Shown: positions 26,279-35,353 of the stretch, in pieces
Layout of the letters: each line of letters begins with the position of its first letter
Position numbering within the stretch: the first letter of the stretch is position 1
Source of the DNA: REEP01 sp964517265
GTDB lineage: Bacteria > Pseudomonadota > Alphaproteobacteria > Rhodospirillales > Defluviicoccaceae
Reading direction: 5' to 3'
DNA length: 64,000 nucleotides
Assembly (NCBI GenBank): GCA_964517265.1
Contig: CAZFBS010000002.1
Location: forward strand, 124,001 to 188,000
Program-made: the position numbers and the translations under genes
The notes under the pieces: model-generated
What the model was told of the DNA's origin: nothing
What the model saw: only the letters and a program-made list of their open reading frames with translations
Database searches by the model: none

Positions 26279-26866
26279 ATGTTCACGGGAATAATCACCG
26301 ATCGGGGGATGGTCCGCTCCATCCTTCGCACCGCTGACCGGCGGCTGGAAGTCACGACCGCCTATGATACGGCGAGCCTCGAGATCGGTGCGTCTGTTTG
26401 TTGCTCCGGTGTTTGCCTAACCGTTCTCGATAAAGGTACTGGCTGGTTCGCGGTCTCAGCCTCGCGGGAAACCCTCGCACGTACCACTCTTGAACGGTGG
26501 CATGAAGGGTCTCCGGTAAATTTGGAGCGGGCACTGAAGGTAGGGGATGAACTGGGGGGGCACCTTGTTTGGGGCCACGTTGACGGGGTCGGGTATATCG
26601 TTTCCGTCGAAAGCCATGGGGACTCCCGCCGTATTGTGCTTGAATCCCCTGGAGAGTTGATGCGATTCATTGCCGTGAAGGGGTCGATTGCGGTCGATGG
26701 CGTATCGTTGACGGTCAACGAGGTTGTCGATAGTCGCTTTGCAGTCAATGTTATTCCTCATACGCTTGCGGTGACGACTCTCGGCCAAGCCCGCGTGAGC
26801 GATCAGGTGAACCTCGAGATCGATATGGTTGCACGGTATGTTGCACGCTTGCTTGAGAAGGACTAA
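26279..26866 (+). CDS. ribE: Riboflavin synthase alpha subunit
   Basis: 195 aa with two lumazine-binding barrels, the N-terminal one beginning MFTGIITDRG and the second near residue 97. It dismutates 6,7-dimethyl-8-ribityllumazine to riboflavin. It starts 9 bases after the ribD stop. The next gene's best start lies 10 bases downstream. Confidence 0.95.
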   Translation: MFTGIITDRGMVRSILRTADRRLEVTTAYDTASLEIGASVCCSGVCLTVLDKGTGWFAVSASRETLARTTLERWHEGSPVNLERALKVGDELGGHLVWGHVDGVGYIVSVESHGDSRRIVLESPGELMRFIAVKGSIAVDGVSLTVNEVVDSRFAVNVIPHTLAVTTLGQARVSDQVNLEIDMVARYVARLLEKD

Positions 26867-26876
26867 TCCCGCTTCC

Positions 26877-27995
26877 GTGCCCGGATATTTGGCCTCAGTT
26901 GAAGAGCTTATCGAAGATGCGCGCAACGGCCGCATGTTCATTCTCGTTGATGACGAGAACCGAGAGAACGAAGGCGACCTCGTCATCCCTGCGCAAATGG
27001 CGACGCCCGAAGCCATCAATTTTATGGCCAAGCACGGGCGTGGCCTGATCTGCCTCGCGCTTGCACGAGAACGGGTTGAGCAGTTGAACCTGCCATTGAT
27101 GGCGCGCCGCAACACCTCTCGTCACCATACCGCCTTTACGGTTTCGATCGAGGCGCGGGAGGGGGTCACAACAGGAATATCTGCCTCTGATCGGGCGCGC
27201 ACGATCTCCGTGGCCATCGATCCATCCAAAGGCAGTGACGATATTGCGTCCCCGGGTCATGTCTTTCCGTTGCAAGCACAAGACGGGGGTGTGCTTGTGC
27301 GAGCTGGGCACACGGAAGCTGCTGTCGATATTGCGCGGCTGGCCGCCCTCAATCCTTCGGGTATCATCTGCGAGATCATGAACGACGACGGCACGATGGC
27401 CCGGATGCCGGACCTCGTTCGCTTTGCGCAGTACCATAACTTGAAGATCGGCACGATCGCCGACCTGATCGCTTATCGCCTCCGCCACGACCGCATCGTA
27501 CAGCGCGTTCTTGAGACCTCCTTGACGAGCATTCATGGAGGAACGTTCCGGATGTCGGTCTATGTCAACCGCATCGCGTATGCCGAACATATCGCGCTGG
27601 TGAAAGGCGAGGTGAGTAAGGGCGAGCCCGTGCTTGTGCGAATGCATGCGTCCAATGTTCTCAGCGACGTGCTTGGTGATATCCGCAGCGGCAAGACATG
27701 CCTTTTGCATGATGCCATGCGGATGATCGGGGTGCGTGGGCGTGGCGTCGTGGTCCTGATCCGCGAGCCTCACAAGTCCAGTCTCTCGGATCGCGTTCGG
27801 GCCTTGATGGCTGGTACCAGCGAAGAGACGCCGCAACTTCGCGACTACGGAATCGGCGCCCAGATTCTTCTGGACCTCGGCGTAAAGGATATGATTTTGC
27901 TGTCGAATACTGACCGAACCTTGATCGGGTTTGAAGGCTACGGGTTGAGAATTGTCGGCCGCCAGCCGATCCGCAGCGAGGACGTCAACCCGTGA
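26877..27995 (+). CDS. ribBX: DHBP synthase with degenerate GTP-cyclohydrolase-II domain (RibBX type)
   Basis: 372 aa. The N-terminal 200 residues are an intact 3,4-dihydroxy-2-butanone-4-phosphate synthase: DDENRENEGDL, RHHTAFTVS, GHTEAAVDIA. The C-terminal part is RibA-like in fold, but the zinc cysteine motif of GTP cyclohydrolase II (C-x10-C-x-C) is missing; that stretch reads MHASNVLSDVLGDIRSG. This matches the RibBX variant known from Proteobacteria, in which the second domain has no GTP cyclohydrolase II activity. So RibA must be encoded elsewhere. The GTG at 26877 fits family starts; the frame also allows 26829 inside ribE. The stop overlaps ribH by 4 bases. Confidence 0.92.
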   Translation: MPGYLASVEELIEDARNGRMFILVDDENRENEGDLVIPAQMATPEAINFMAKHGRGLICLALARERVEQLNLPLMARRNTSRHHTAFTVSIEAREGVTTGISASDRARTISVAIDPSKGSDDIASPGHVFPLQAQDGGVLVRAGHTEAAVDIARLAALNPSGIICEIMNDDGTMARMPDLVRFAQYHNLKIGTIADLIAYRLRHDRIVQRVLETSLTSIHGGTFRMSVYVNRIAYAEHIALVKGEVSKGEPVLVRMHASNVLSDVLGDIRSGKTCLLHDAMRMIGVRGRGVVVLIREPHKSSLSDRVRALMAGTSEETPQLRDYGIGAQILLDLGVKDMILLSNTDRTLIGFEGYGLRIVGRQPIRSEDVNP

Positions 27996-28456
27996 GCCGC
28001 AACGGGAGGGTCCTGATCATTGAAGCGCGCTTTTATGAAGCCATTGCCGATGAATTGGTCAAGGGCGCGGTTGCTGTTCTCGATCGGAACGGCGTTGGTT
28101 ACGATCGCCATTGGGTGCCGGGTGTTTTCGAAGTGCCGGCAGGCTGTCGCTATGCATTGCGAGCGAGGGAGGATGGAGGGATCCATTCCGGCTATGCCGG
28201 CTATATCGCTCTTGGCTGCGTCATCCGCGGAGAAACGGATCACTATGATCATATTTGCCGCGAAGCCAGTCGCGCCTTGATGGGTCTCGCGGTCAACTAT
28301 CGTCTCGCGCTGGGGTTTGGCATCCTCACCTGCGAGACCTATGACCAAGCATGGGTCCGCGCCTGCGTCGATCAGAAGAACAAGGGAGCCGACGCCGCTG
28401 TCGCGTGCCTGCGCATGATGGATCTGAGACGTGCGCTTGATCGGGTGCCGCAATGA
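27992..28456 (+). CDS. ribH: 6,7-dimethyl-8-ribityllumazine synthase
   Basis: 154 aa lumazine synthase condensing the RibD and RibB products. Landmarks are ARFYEAIADELV, PGVFEVP, GCVIRGETDHYDHI with the catalytic His, and the C-terminal NKGADAAVACLRM. GTG start overlapping the ribBX stop; the stop overlaps nusB by 4 bases. Confidence 0.95.
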   Translation: MSRNGRVLIIEARFYEAIADELVKGAVAVLDRNGVGYDRHWVPGVFEVPAGCRYALRAREDGGIHSGYAGYIALGCVIRGETDHYDHICREASRALMGLAVNYRLALGFGILTCETYDQAWVRACVDQKNKGADAAVACLRMMDLRRALDRVPQ

Positions 28457-28956
28457 AAGGCGCGAAGCGGGATGCGTTTCGTCTCGGGCGTAGCGCTGCC
28501 CGCTTGGCGTGTGTTCAAGCCCTGTACGAAATCGATGTTTCCGGGGCTTCGTCTGATCCGGTCTTGCGAGAGTTCTTGATGGATCGTTGGAAGAACGCTG
28601 GGAGCGGCTCGGCCGTCGCGGAGCCCGACGAAGTGTTCCTGACGGATCTGGTTCAAGGGGTCTGCACGGAGTTGCCCCGTCTGGATCCGCACATCAGCGC
28701 CGCTTTGGCGGAGTGGTCTCTCGAACGCCTGGAGATTCTTCTTCGGGCAATCCTGCGCGCCGGCGCCTTCGAACTCTCCGAGCGGCCGGATATCCCGAGT
28801 AGGGTCATCATCAACGAATACGTCGACGTGGCTCACGCATTTTTCGCGGGAAAAGAGACGGCGTTGGTCAACGCCGTTCTTGATCGACTTTCTCGCGTCC
28901 TGAGGGCGCAGCAAGGAGAGTCTGCGGATCATGAAACGAAACGCTCCTCTCAATGA
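28453..28956 (+). CDS. nusB: Transcription antitermination factor NusB
   Basis: 167 aa all-helical RNA-binding protein of the rRNA antitermination complex (partner NusE/S10). Typical segments are SAARLACVQALYEID, ILRAGAFEL and VIINEYVDVAHAFF. It overlaps ribH by 4 bases upstream and thiL by 26 bases downstream; ribH-nusB-thiL is a widely conserved order. Confidence 0.95.
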   Translation: MKGAKRDAFRLGRSAARLACVQALYEIDVSGASSDPVLREFLMDRWKNAGSGSAVAEPDEVFLTDLVQGVCTELPRLDPHISAALAEWSLERLEILLRAILRAGAFELSERPDIPSRVIINEYVDVAHAFFAGKETALVNAVLDRLSRVLRAQQGESADHETKRSSQ

Positions 28957-29950
28957 GTTCGAGATCATCGGGCGATTCTTTGCTCCGCTTGCAAGCATCG
29001 AGCCTGGATCGCTGGCCCTGACGGATGATGCCGCCATCATCTCGGTGGCTCCAGGAGATGGGTTGGCCGTCAGCACCGATACGATTGTTGCGGGCGTCCA
29101 CTTTCTACCTACGGATACGCCGGCAGACGTTGCCGCCAAAGGACTTGCAGTCGCGTTTTCAGACATGGCGGCAATGGGTGCCGCGGCCAAATCCTATACG
29201 CTTTCTTTATCTTTGCCGCGAGCATGGGACAACACAGCCAAAGAAATTTGGGTGGAGGCTTTTGCCGAGGAACTTCGTGTGGAGCAACAGATACTCGGTG
29301 TTGTCCTGATCGGCGGGGATACCATCGGTACCCCCGGTCCGCTCTCATTAACCTTCACCGTGTTCGGAACGATCAAGCAGGGGCAGGAACTGCGTCGATC
29401 TGCGGCGCGCCCAGGCGATGGTGTGTATGTATCGGGTACCATCGGCGATGGATTCCTGGGATTAAAGGTTCTAAAGGGCGAGCTTGAGAAACTGGATGAA
29501 CGGCAGAAAGAGGCTTTGGCGTTGCGGTTCCGACGGCCCACACCGCGTTTGGCGCTGGGGCTGCAGCTAGCCGGGCTCGCTCACGCGGCTGTGGATGTGT
29601 CCGATGGCCTTGTTGCCGACCTGGGTCATATCTGCGAGGCATCCGGCCTTCAGGCAACCATTGAGGCTGTGCACATACCGCTTTCGGATGCAGCACGTGC
29701 GGCACTGCGTGCTGATCCAACGTTGATAAGAGACATCCTCAGCGGCGGCGATGACTACGAGCTTGTGTTTACGGCACCGCCGGAGGCGGCGGAACAGATA
29801 GACCGAATCGCAACAGAAGTGGATCTGGCTTTGACGCCGATCGGGCGCATCGACGCGCGGAAGACAGGGGATCACAACCCCAAAGTGTTGGTGGTGGGAA
29901 AGGACGGCCAGATGCTCGCTCCCGCTACCGGCGGGTTTTCCCACTTTTGA
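28931..29950 (+). CDS. thiL: Thiamine-monophosphate kinase
   Basis: 339 aa PurM-like kinase making thiamine diphosphate. It shows LTDDAAIISV near residue 30, STDTIVAGVHF, FSDMAAMGA, the DVSDGLVADLGHI motif and GGDDYELVFT. It starts inside nusB (26-base overlap). Last gene of the rpiB-to-thiL operon. Confidence 0.95.
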   Translation: MKRNAPLNEFEIIGRFFAPLASIEPGSLALTDDAAIISVAPGDGLAVSTDTIVAGVHFLPTDTPADVAAKGLAVAFSDMAAMGAAAKSYTLSLSLPRAWDNTAKEIWVEAFAEELRVEQQILGVVLIGGDTIGTPGPLSLTFTVFGTIKQGQELRRSAARPGDGVYVSGTIGDGFLGLKVLKGELEKLDERQKEALALRFRRPTPRLALGLQLAGLAHAAVDVSDGLVADLGHICEASGLQATIEAVHIPLSDAARAALRADPTLIRDILSGGDDYELVFTAPPEAAEQIDRIATEVDLALTPIGRIDARKTGDHNPKVLVVGKDGQMLAPATGGFSHF

Positions 29951-30002
29951 CGCTCGCAAAACTGTCAGGAAGGCGAGGCGGCCGTCGCCAGTTGAATTAA
30001 AA

Positions 30003-30056
30003 ATCGCGCTGCAACCGCGATCATCAATTTTTGCAATGCAACGAACGCTTTGTTGC
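30003..30056 (+). terminator. Two hairpins after thiL
   Basis: A 6-bp stem ATCGCG/CGCGAT (30003-30021) is followed by CATCAATTTTT. Then comes an 8-bp stem GCAACGAA/TTTGTTGC (one G-U pair, 30038-30056) with a 3-base loop. The first with its T-run is a weak candidate terminator for the rpiB-thiL operon. Confidence 0.4.
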
Positions 30057-30183
30057 GTTCTTGTTTGGCATCTGGCATTTTCCCGCGGATTCTCGTGAAC
30101 ACGCCACGACAATAAGCGCCCAGGGGATTTCAAGGGGGTCATCCAATGCGTCCCGTTAAGCGCTCCGACCGAAAAAGGGGCTA

Positions 30184-32289
30184 ATGATCATGCACATCGT
30201 CGTTATCTTGTGCGGACTGCTGGCGTTAGGGTACGGCGTCTGGGCAAGCCGCTCCGTGCTCAGTGCCAGCGCTGGCACCCAGCGCATGCAAGAAATTTCC
30301 GGGGCAGTTCAGGAAGGAGCTGCTGCCTACCTCAATCGCCAGTACATGACGATTGCGATTGTTGGCGTCATCGTCGCGATCATCTTGTTTTTCGTGTTGG
30401 GATGGAAGGTGGCGCTAGGCTACACCATCGGCGCTGTGCTTTCCGGAGCCACCGGTTACATCGGCATGAACGTGTCGGTCCGCTCGAATGTCCGGGTGGC
30501 CGAGGCGGCACGGCAGGGGCTGGATGCGGGGCTGCAGCTGGCGTTCAAGGCCGGGGCGGTCACCGGGATGCTCGTGGCCGGCTTGGCCCTGCTGGCGGTT
30601 GCCCTCTATTATGGATTTCTGCTGCTCATTGGCGCAACAGGGCGCGACATCATCGATCCTCTCGTTGGTCTCGGTTTCGGCGCCTCGTTGATCTCGATTT
30701 TTGCCCGTCTCGGCGGCGGTATCTTCACCAAAGGCGCGGATGTCGGGGCGGATCTGGTGGGCAAGGTCGAGGCCGGTATTCCGGAGGACGATCCTCGCAA
30801 CCCGGCCGTGATTGCCGACAACGTTGGCGATAATGTTGGCGACTGTGCCGGTATGGCCGCCGACCTGTTCGAAACCTATGTCGTGACGATTGTTGCGACG
30901 ATGGTGCTGGCTTCGATTTTCTTCGCCGGCCAACCCTATGTTGGCAGCGTCATGCTCTATCCGCTTGTCATCGGCGGCGTCTGCATCATTGCTTCGGTGG
31001 CCGGAACATTTTTCGTCAAGCTCGGCCCGAGCAACAACATCATGGGCGCCCTTTATAAGGGCTTTGTCGTCTGTGCGCTCTTATCGGCCGTGCTGTTATT
31101 GCCGGCCACGTGGATCATGGTTGGGCTGGGCACGGAATATGTGGTCGGCGGGACCGTGTTTTCAGGTTGGAGCCTGTTCTTTTGCGGCATCATCGGCCTC
31201 GTCGTCACCGGGCTTCTGATCTGGGTCACCGAGTACTACACCGGCACCCAGTTTCGCCCGGTCCAGTCCATCGCCAGCGCCTCGAAAACCGGTCATGCGA
31301 CCAATATCATCCAGGGGCTGGCAATCTCGATGGAAGCGACCGCGATTCCTGCCTTGATCATTTGCGGGGCGATCATCGCAACCTACATGCTGGCCGGTTT
31401 GTTTGGAATTTCCATTGCGGTCACAGCGATGCTGGCTCTGGCAGGAATGGTGGTGGCCCTCGACGCCTACGGTCCTGTCACCGATAATGCGGGCGGCATT
31501 GCAGAAATGGCGGAGCTGGAGGAAGATGTTCGCAAGACAACCGACGCTCTTGATGCGGTTGGAAATACCACCAAAGCAGTGACGAAAGGTTATGCGATTG
31601 GTTCTGCTGGTCTTGGTGCGCTGGTGCTGTTTGCTGCATACACCCAAGATCTGATCTTTTTCAGGGATCGCGCCGTCGAGTTTCCGTACTTCGCCGGCCT
31701 AGACATCGACTTTTCCTTGTCCAATCCTTATGTCGTCGTCGGGCTCTTTGTTGGGGGCTTGCTCCCGTACCTGTTCGGCGCACTGGGGATGACAGCGGTC
31801 GGGCGCGCGGCCGGCTCGGTGGTGGTCGAGGTCCGGCGGCAGTTCAAGGAAATCCCCGGTATCATGGAAGGAACCGCCAAGCCTGAATACGGCCGCTGCG
31901 TTGACATGCTGACCAAGGCGGCGATTCGGGAAATGGTGATTCCCTCGATGCTGCCTGTGTTGGCGCCGATCGTACTTTTCGTCGTCATCTTGATGATTGC
32001 CGGAAAAGCCGCAGCGTTCGCGGCACTCGGGGCGATGCTCCTAGGAGTTATCGTGACCGGGTTGTTCGTCGCCATTTCCATGACGGCAGGTGGTGGCGCC
32101 TGGGACAATGCAAAAAAGTATATCGAGGACGGCAACCACGGCGGTAAGGGCTCGGAAGCCCACAAGGCGGCCGTGACGGGAGATACCGTTGGCGATCCTT
32201 ACAAGGATACTGCGGGCCCGGCGGTCAACCCGATGATCAAGATCACCAATATCGTCGCCCTGTTGATTCTGGCGGTATTGGCTCACTGA
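30184..32289 (+). CDS. hppA: Membrane-bound proton-translocating pyrophosphatase, K+-independent type
   Basis: 701 aa, about 16 transmembrane helices. It couples PPi hydrolysis to H+ pumping across the inner (or intracytoplasmic) membrane. The substrate loop GGGIFTKGADVGADLVGKVE and the DNVGDNVGDCAGMAADL acidic motif are intact, as is the C-terminal GDTVGDPYKDTAGPA. The determinant motif reads GNTTKA with Lys, which marks the K+-independent H+-pumping class. The start could be 30184 or the ATG at 30190. Monocistronic, with a clear terminator. Confidence 0.96.
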   Translation: MIMHIVVILCGLLALGYGVWASRSVLSASAGTQRMQEISGAVQEGAAAYLNRQYMTIAIVGVIVAIILFFVLGWKVALGYTIGAVLSGATGYIGMNVSVRSNVRVAEAARQGLDAGLQLAFKAGAVTGMLVAGLALLAVALYYGFLLLIGATGRDIIDPLVGLGFGASLISIFARLGGGIFTKGADVGADLVGKVEAGIPEDDPRNPAVIADNVGDNVGDCAGMAADLFETYVVTIVATMVLASIFFAGQPYVGSVMLYPLVIGGVCIIASVAGTFFVKLGPSNNIMGALYKGFVVCALLSAVLLLPATWIMVGLGTEYVVGGTVFSGWSLFFCGIIGLVVTGLLIWVTEYYTGTQFRPVQSIASASKTGHATNIIQGLAISMEATAIPALIICGAIIATYMLAGLFGISIAVTAMLALAGMVVALDAYGPVTDNAGGIAEMAELEEDVRKTTDALDAVGNTTKAVTKGYAIGSAGLGALVLFAAYTQDLIFFRDRAVEFPYFAGLDIDFSLSNPYVVVGLFVGGLLPYLFGALGMTAVGRAAGSVVVEVRRQFKEIPGIMEGTAKPEYGRCVDMLTKAAIREMVIPSMLPVLAPIVLFVVILMIAGKAAAFAALGAMLLGVIVTGLFVAISMTAGGGAWDNAKKYIEDGNHGGKGSEAHKAAVTGDTVGDPYKDTAGPAVNPMIKITNIVALLILAVLAH

Positions 32290-32314
32290 GATCCTGTCTC
32301 AGACAGGGCAACCG

Positions 32315-32350
32315 AAACCCCGGAGGCGGTTCGCTTCCGGGGTTTTTCTT
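32315..32350 (+). terminator. Rho-independent terminator of hppA
   Basis: Stem AAACCCCGGA / TCCGGGGTTT with an 11-base loop, followed by TTCTT (a run of five T spans the stem end), 25 bases after the stop codon. The best intrinsic terminator in the window. Confidence 0.85.
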
Positions 32351-32448
32351 ATGGGCGATTGTTGATGGGGAAGGCGCCGGGGGGAACGCAGAGATGCGCC
32401 TGTAACCAGCACCCGTCCTAGCCGTTGAGTTGGTTGCGCTAAGTATTT

Positions 32449-32910
32449 CTACTCTTCAAATCGTCCAACGTTACCCAGCAACTGCTGGACGATCGTGAGG
32501 TCGTTACCCCGCGTACGTGTTTCTCGTTTCACCAACTGGACTTCGCGGCCATTACCGGCATCCAGGGAGTCGACGGACTCGACGACGCCGTCCGCATCGA
32601 ATGTAATCGTCAGGACCTGACGTTCTACGACGTCCGGCGCAAAAAAGGCGACCGTACTATAGCGGCTTCCGATATAGTACCACTCCTGGCCATCTAAAAC
32701 GGAAACGCTGGAAGGTGACCCCAGCAACGCTTCAACATCTTGTTGCGATGACAGCCCCGGAACAATCTGAGCAATGCGGTCACTCTCAACGGTGTTTCCA
32801 TGATTGGAAACCTGCGCTGCACAGGATGAGAGGCTGAGCGTCAAGGAAATCCCTGCGGCCGCCATTCCAAGCGGGCGAAGCCATTGACTTATGGTTCGGT
32901 CACTGACCAT
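32449..32910 (-). CDS. bamE: Outer-membrane assembly lipoprotein BamE (SmpA/OmlA)
   Basis: 153 aa lipoprotein with lipobox LSSC (Cys30) after a hydrophobic signal. The SmpA/OmlA domain has IVPGLSSQQDVEALLGSPSS and EWYYIGSRY. Part of the BAM complex that folds beta-barrel proteins. The ATG at 32910 with AGGTG upstream is used. Divergent from cbp3; this pairing is common in Alphaproteobacteria. Confidence 0.9.
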   Translation of the reverse strand: MVSDRTISQWLRPLGMAAAGISLTLSLSSCAAQVSNHGNTVESDRIAQIVPGLSSQQDVEALLGSPSSVSVLDGQEWYYIGSRYSTVAFFAPDVVERQVLTITFDADGVVESVDSLDAGNGREVQLVKRETRTRGNDLTIVQQLLGNVGRFEE

Positions 32911-33048
32911 GTTTACGTGCACCTGTTGATAAAACCTGCTTGGCACCCTGACCGCTTGTGCCGAAGGCGCGAGGTTGAAGGTGCCATTTGGTGGTGACGG
33001 TTGTCAATCCGATCGCCCTCACCGTCACGGAACGCGCCGAGATTCGGA

Positions 33049-33609
33049 ATGGCATTGCTGAACTTTTTTGGAGAACCTCCGGTTCAGGCGGCAGCACGCC
33101 GTTTGTACCGTCAAGCGGTTGACAGGGCTCGTCAGCCGGTGTTTTACCTCCACCGTGGCGTGCCGGACACCCCAGATGGACGGTTCGACATGGTCGTCCT
33201 GCACGTGGTGCTTGTGATGCGGCGTTTGAAGCGTGACCATGAGAAAACTGCCGAGACTGCCCAAGCACTTTTTGATCTTATGTTCGCCGACATGGACCAA
33301 AACCTGCGGGAGATGGGGGTAGGCGATGTCGGGGTCGGTCCACGAATCAAGGGAATGGCAAAAGGGTTTTTTGGGCGCTTGGCCGCGTACGATCATGCCT
33401 TGAGCACCGGGGATCGTTCTGCGCTGAGTGCGGCGCTGAGAAGAAACCTTTATCGCAAATGCACACCGGACGATCGTGATGTCGAAGCGATAGCAGCCTA
33501 CATGGAGGAGGAAGCGGCGAAACTGGATGCGATGGAGATCAAGTCACTTCTCGAAGGTGGTGTTGCCGATAACGATCCTTTTCAGTCGCTGACGAAGCCG
33601 AGCGCATGA
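33049..33609 (+). CDS. Ubiquinol-cytochrome c chaperone (Cbp3 family)
   Basis: 186 aa, similar to mitochondrial Cbp3/UQCC1, which assists cytochrome b assembly in the bc1 complex. Landmarks are YRQAVDRARQPVFY, DMVVLHVVLVMRRL, FADMDQNLREMGVGDVGVGPRIK and YRKC. The start MALLNFFG (33049) is chosen over the longer frame at 33001. The stop overlaps the next gene by 4 bases. Confidence 0.9.
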   Translation: MALLNFFGEPPVQAAARRLYRQAVDRARQPVFYLHRGVPDTPDGRFDMVVLHVVLVMRRLKRDHEKTAETAQALFDLMFADMDQNLREMGVGDVGVGPRIKGMAKGFFGRLAAYDHALSTGDRSALSAALRRNLYRKCTPDDRDVEAIAAYMEEEAAKLDAMEIKSLLEGGVADNDPFQSLTKPSA

Positions 33610-34181
33610 GCACGATTCCTGGGCCGGAATTCTCGCGGGTGGTACACCTTGATGAAAGTCAGGGGGAGGAAATAACCGCTCGTTTCGACGCCACTTGCGA
33701 GGAGCGTGAATTACTTGCCAGACGGTTTGGCGTGATTGCGATCGAGAGAATGAGCGCGCAGGTGGCGCTTTATCGGAAACCAAGCCGGCCGTGCTGGCAT
33801 CTCGACGGCCACGTTCTGGCCGAGGTTGTCCAACGTTGCGTGGTGACCTTGGATCCGCTATCCCGGACCTACGCGTTCGACTTCAGTCGCACCTATGCGC
33901 CTTGTCCCGAGGAAGCGGTGAGAGCCGACGATGAAGGTTCCTTTGATGAAGTGCTGAGCCTCGATCAGAACGATCCTCCCGAACCGCTCTTCGAGAATGT
34001 AATCGATGTCGGTGAGGCAATCGCCGAAGAGCTCGGATTGGCTCTGGATCCTTTTCCCAAAGCACCCGGGGTTGTTTTCAACGGGTACAGCGTTGGTCCG
34101 GGCGAGGAGGAGACACATCGCAGTCCGTTTGCGGCGCTCGCTGAGCGCCGAAGGAGCAGCGGCACTGGAGAAAAGTCTTGA
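33606..34181 (+). CDS. YceD/DUF177 family protein
   Basis: 191 aa DUF177 protein. In other bacteria and plants, members relate to 23S rRNA accumulation and sit next to rpmF and fatty-acid genes. It has the expected central cysteine region (VVQRCVVTLDPL) and an acidic C-terminal half with EELGLALDPFPK. It starts with an ATGA overlap with cbp3. rpmF does not follow here; plsX comes after 125 bases. Confidence 0.88.
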   Translation: MSTIPGPEFSRVVHLDESQGEEITARFDATCEERELLARRFGVIAIERMSAQVALYRKPSRPCWHLDGHVLAEVVQRCVVTLDPLSRTYAFDFSRTYAPCPEEAVRADDEGSFDEVLSLDQNDPPEPLFENVIDVGEAIAEELGLALDPFPKAPGVVFNGYSVGPGEEETHRSPFAALAERRRSSGTGEKS

Positions 34182-34306
34182 TGTGCTTGCTCAGGCCGGA
34201 GAATTTGATTAACAAGACTTCCCATTCCTCCTGCGTTGGTGGGTGTTCCCATGCCCACGAGTAGCGATAACCGTTCACTGAAGGCTGAAGGCGACGCTTC
34301 CAGACA

Positions 34307-35353
34307 ATGAGTGTGACGCTTTCCATTGATGCAATGGGTGGGGACAATGCACCCAAGATGGTCGTTGCTGGCCTGGACTTGGTGGTGAGCCAATTTCCTG
34401 ACGCCCGGTTCATTCTGTTCGGACGGGAACCTGAGCTGACACCGCTGATGAAGCGGTATGCGCGCGTGAATGCGGCGAGCGAGATTCGCCATACCGATGC
34501 CGTGGTCGACAACGCGGCCAAGCCGTCCGTAGCCTTGCGTACCGGGCATGGGACGAGCATGCGTCAAGCCATTGAGGCAGTGCACAAAGGCGAGGCCCAA
34601 GGTATCGTCTCGGCGGGCAACACCGGCGCCCTGATGGCGATCGCGAAGTACGTTTTGAAAACGCTACCAGGCATTGACCGCCCGGCAATTGCCGGAGTCG
34701 GGCCGAATATTCGCGGCAAGTCGGTGATGTTGGATCTGGGCGCGAATGTTGAGTGTGATGCCGACAATCTTGTCCAGTTCGCTGTGATGGGTGAGGTGTT
34801 CGCTCGCAAGATTCTCGGTCTGCAGCAACCCTCCGTCGGGCTTCTCAACATTGGTGAGGAGCACATGAAAGGCAACGAGGCTGTGAAAAAGGCAGCGGCC
34901 GTATTGCAGGCAAGCGATCTATCGATCCGATTCCATGGCTTTGTCGAGGGCAATGACATTTGCGAAGGTACCGTCGATGTCATCGTGACCGATGGCTTCA
35001 CCGGCAATATCGCGCTCAAATCAATTGAGGGCGCGGCGCGGTTGTTCAGTCAGGCGCTTCGCAGCACCATGCGAAACTCCGTTTTCGGCCAGATTGGAGG
35101 CCTCATCGCAGCGCCGGCATTGAAGATGCTGCGCGAAAGAATGGACCCCCGTTACTACGACGGCGCCATGTTCCTTGGATTGAACGGAATTTGCGTCAAA
35201 AGTCACGGCGGCACGGACGCTCTCGGGTTCGCCAGTGCGGTGACGGTTGCGATCAAGCTGGTCGCAGACAGGGTGAACGAAGGAATCAAAGAGGATTTTT
35301 CCAGTCTCAAACCACTCAATCCGAGTGACCTTCAGGTGATTGTTGGCCGATGA
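34307..35353 (+). CDS. plsX: Phosphate acyltransferase PlsX
   Basis: 348 aa. Converts acyl-ACP to acyl-phosphate for phospholipid synthesis. Starts LSIDAMGGDNAP and contains SAGNTGALMAIAKYVL, MLDLGANVECDA, VLLNIGEE-like SVGLLNIGEEHMKGNE and TDGFTGNIALK. Its stop overlaps the fabH start by 4 bases (ATGA). Confidence 0.96.
   Translation: MSVTLSIDAMGGDNAPKMVVAGLDLVVSQFPDARFILFGREPELTPLMKRYARVNAASEIRHTDAVVDNAAKPSVALRTGHGTSMRQAIEAVHKGEAQGIVSAGNTGALMAIAKYVLKTLPGIDRPAIAGVGPNIRGKSVMLDLGANVECDADNLVQFAVMGEVFARKILGLQQPSVGLLNIGEEHMKGNEAVKKAAAVLQASDLSIRFHGFVEGNDICEGTVDVIVTDGFTGNIALKSIEGAARLFSQALRSTMRNSVFGQIGGLIAAPALKMLRERMDPRYYDGAMFLGLNGICVKSHGGTDALGFASAVTVAIKLVADRVNEGIKEDFSSLKPLNPSDLQVIVGR

Noticed and set aside
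24613..26877. FMN riboswitch in front of the rib genes
   Set aside because: The gaps are too short or coding, and no RFN-like conserved stems were recognised.
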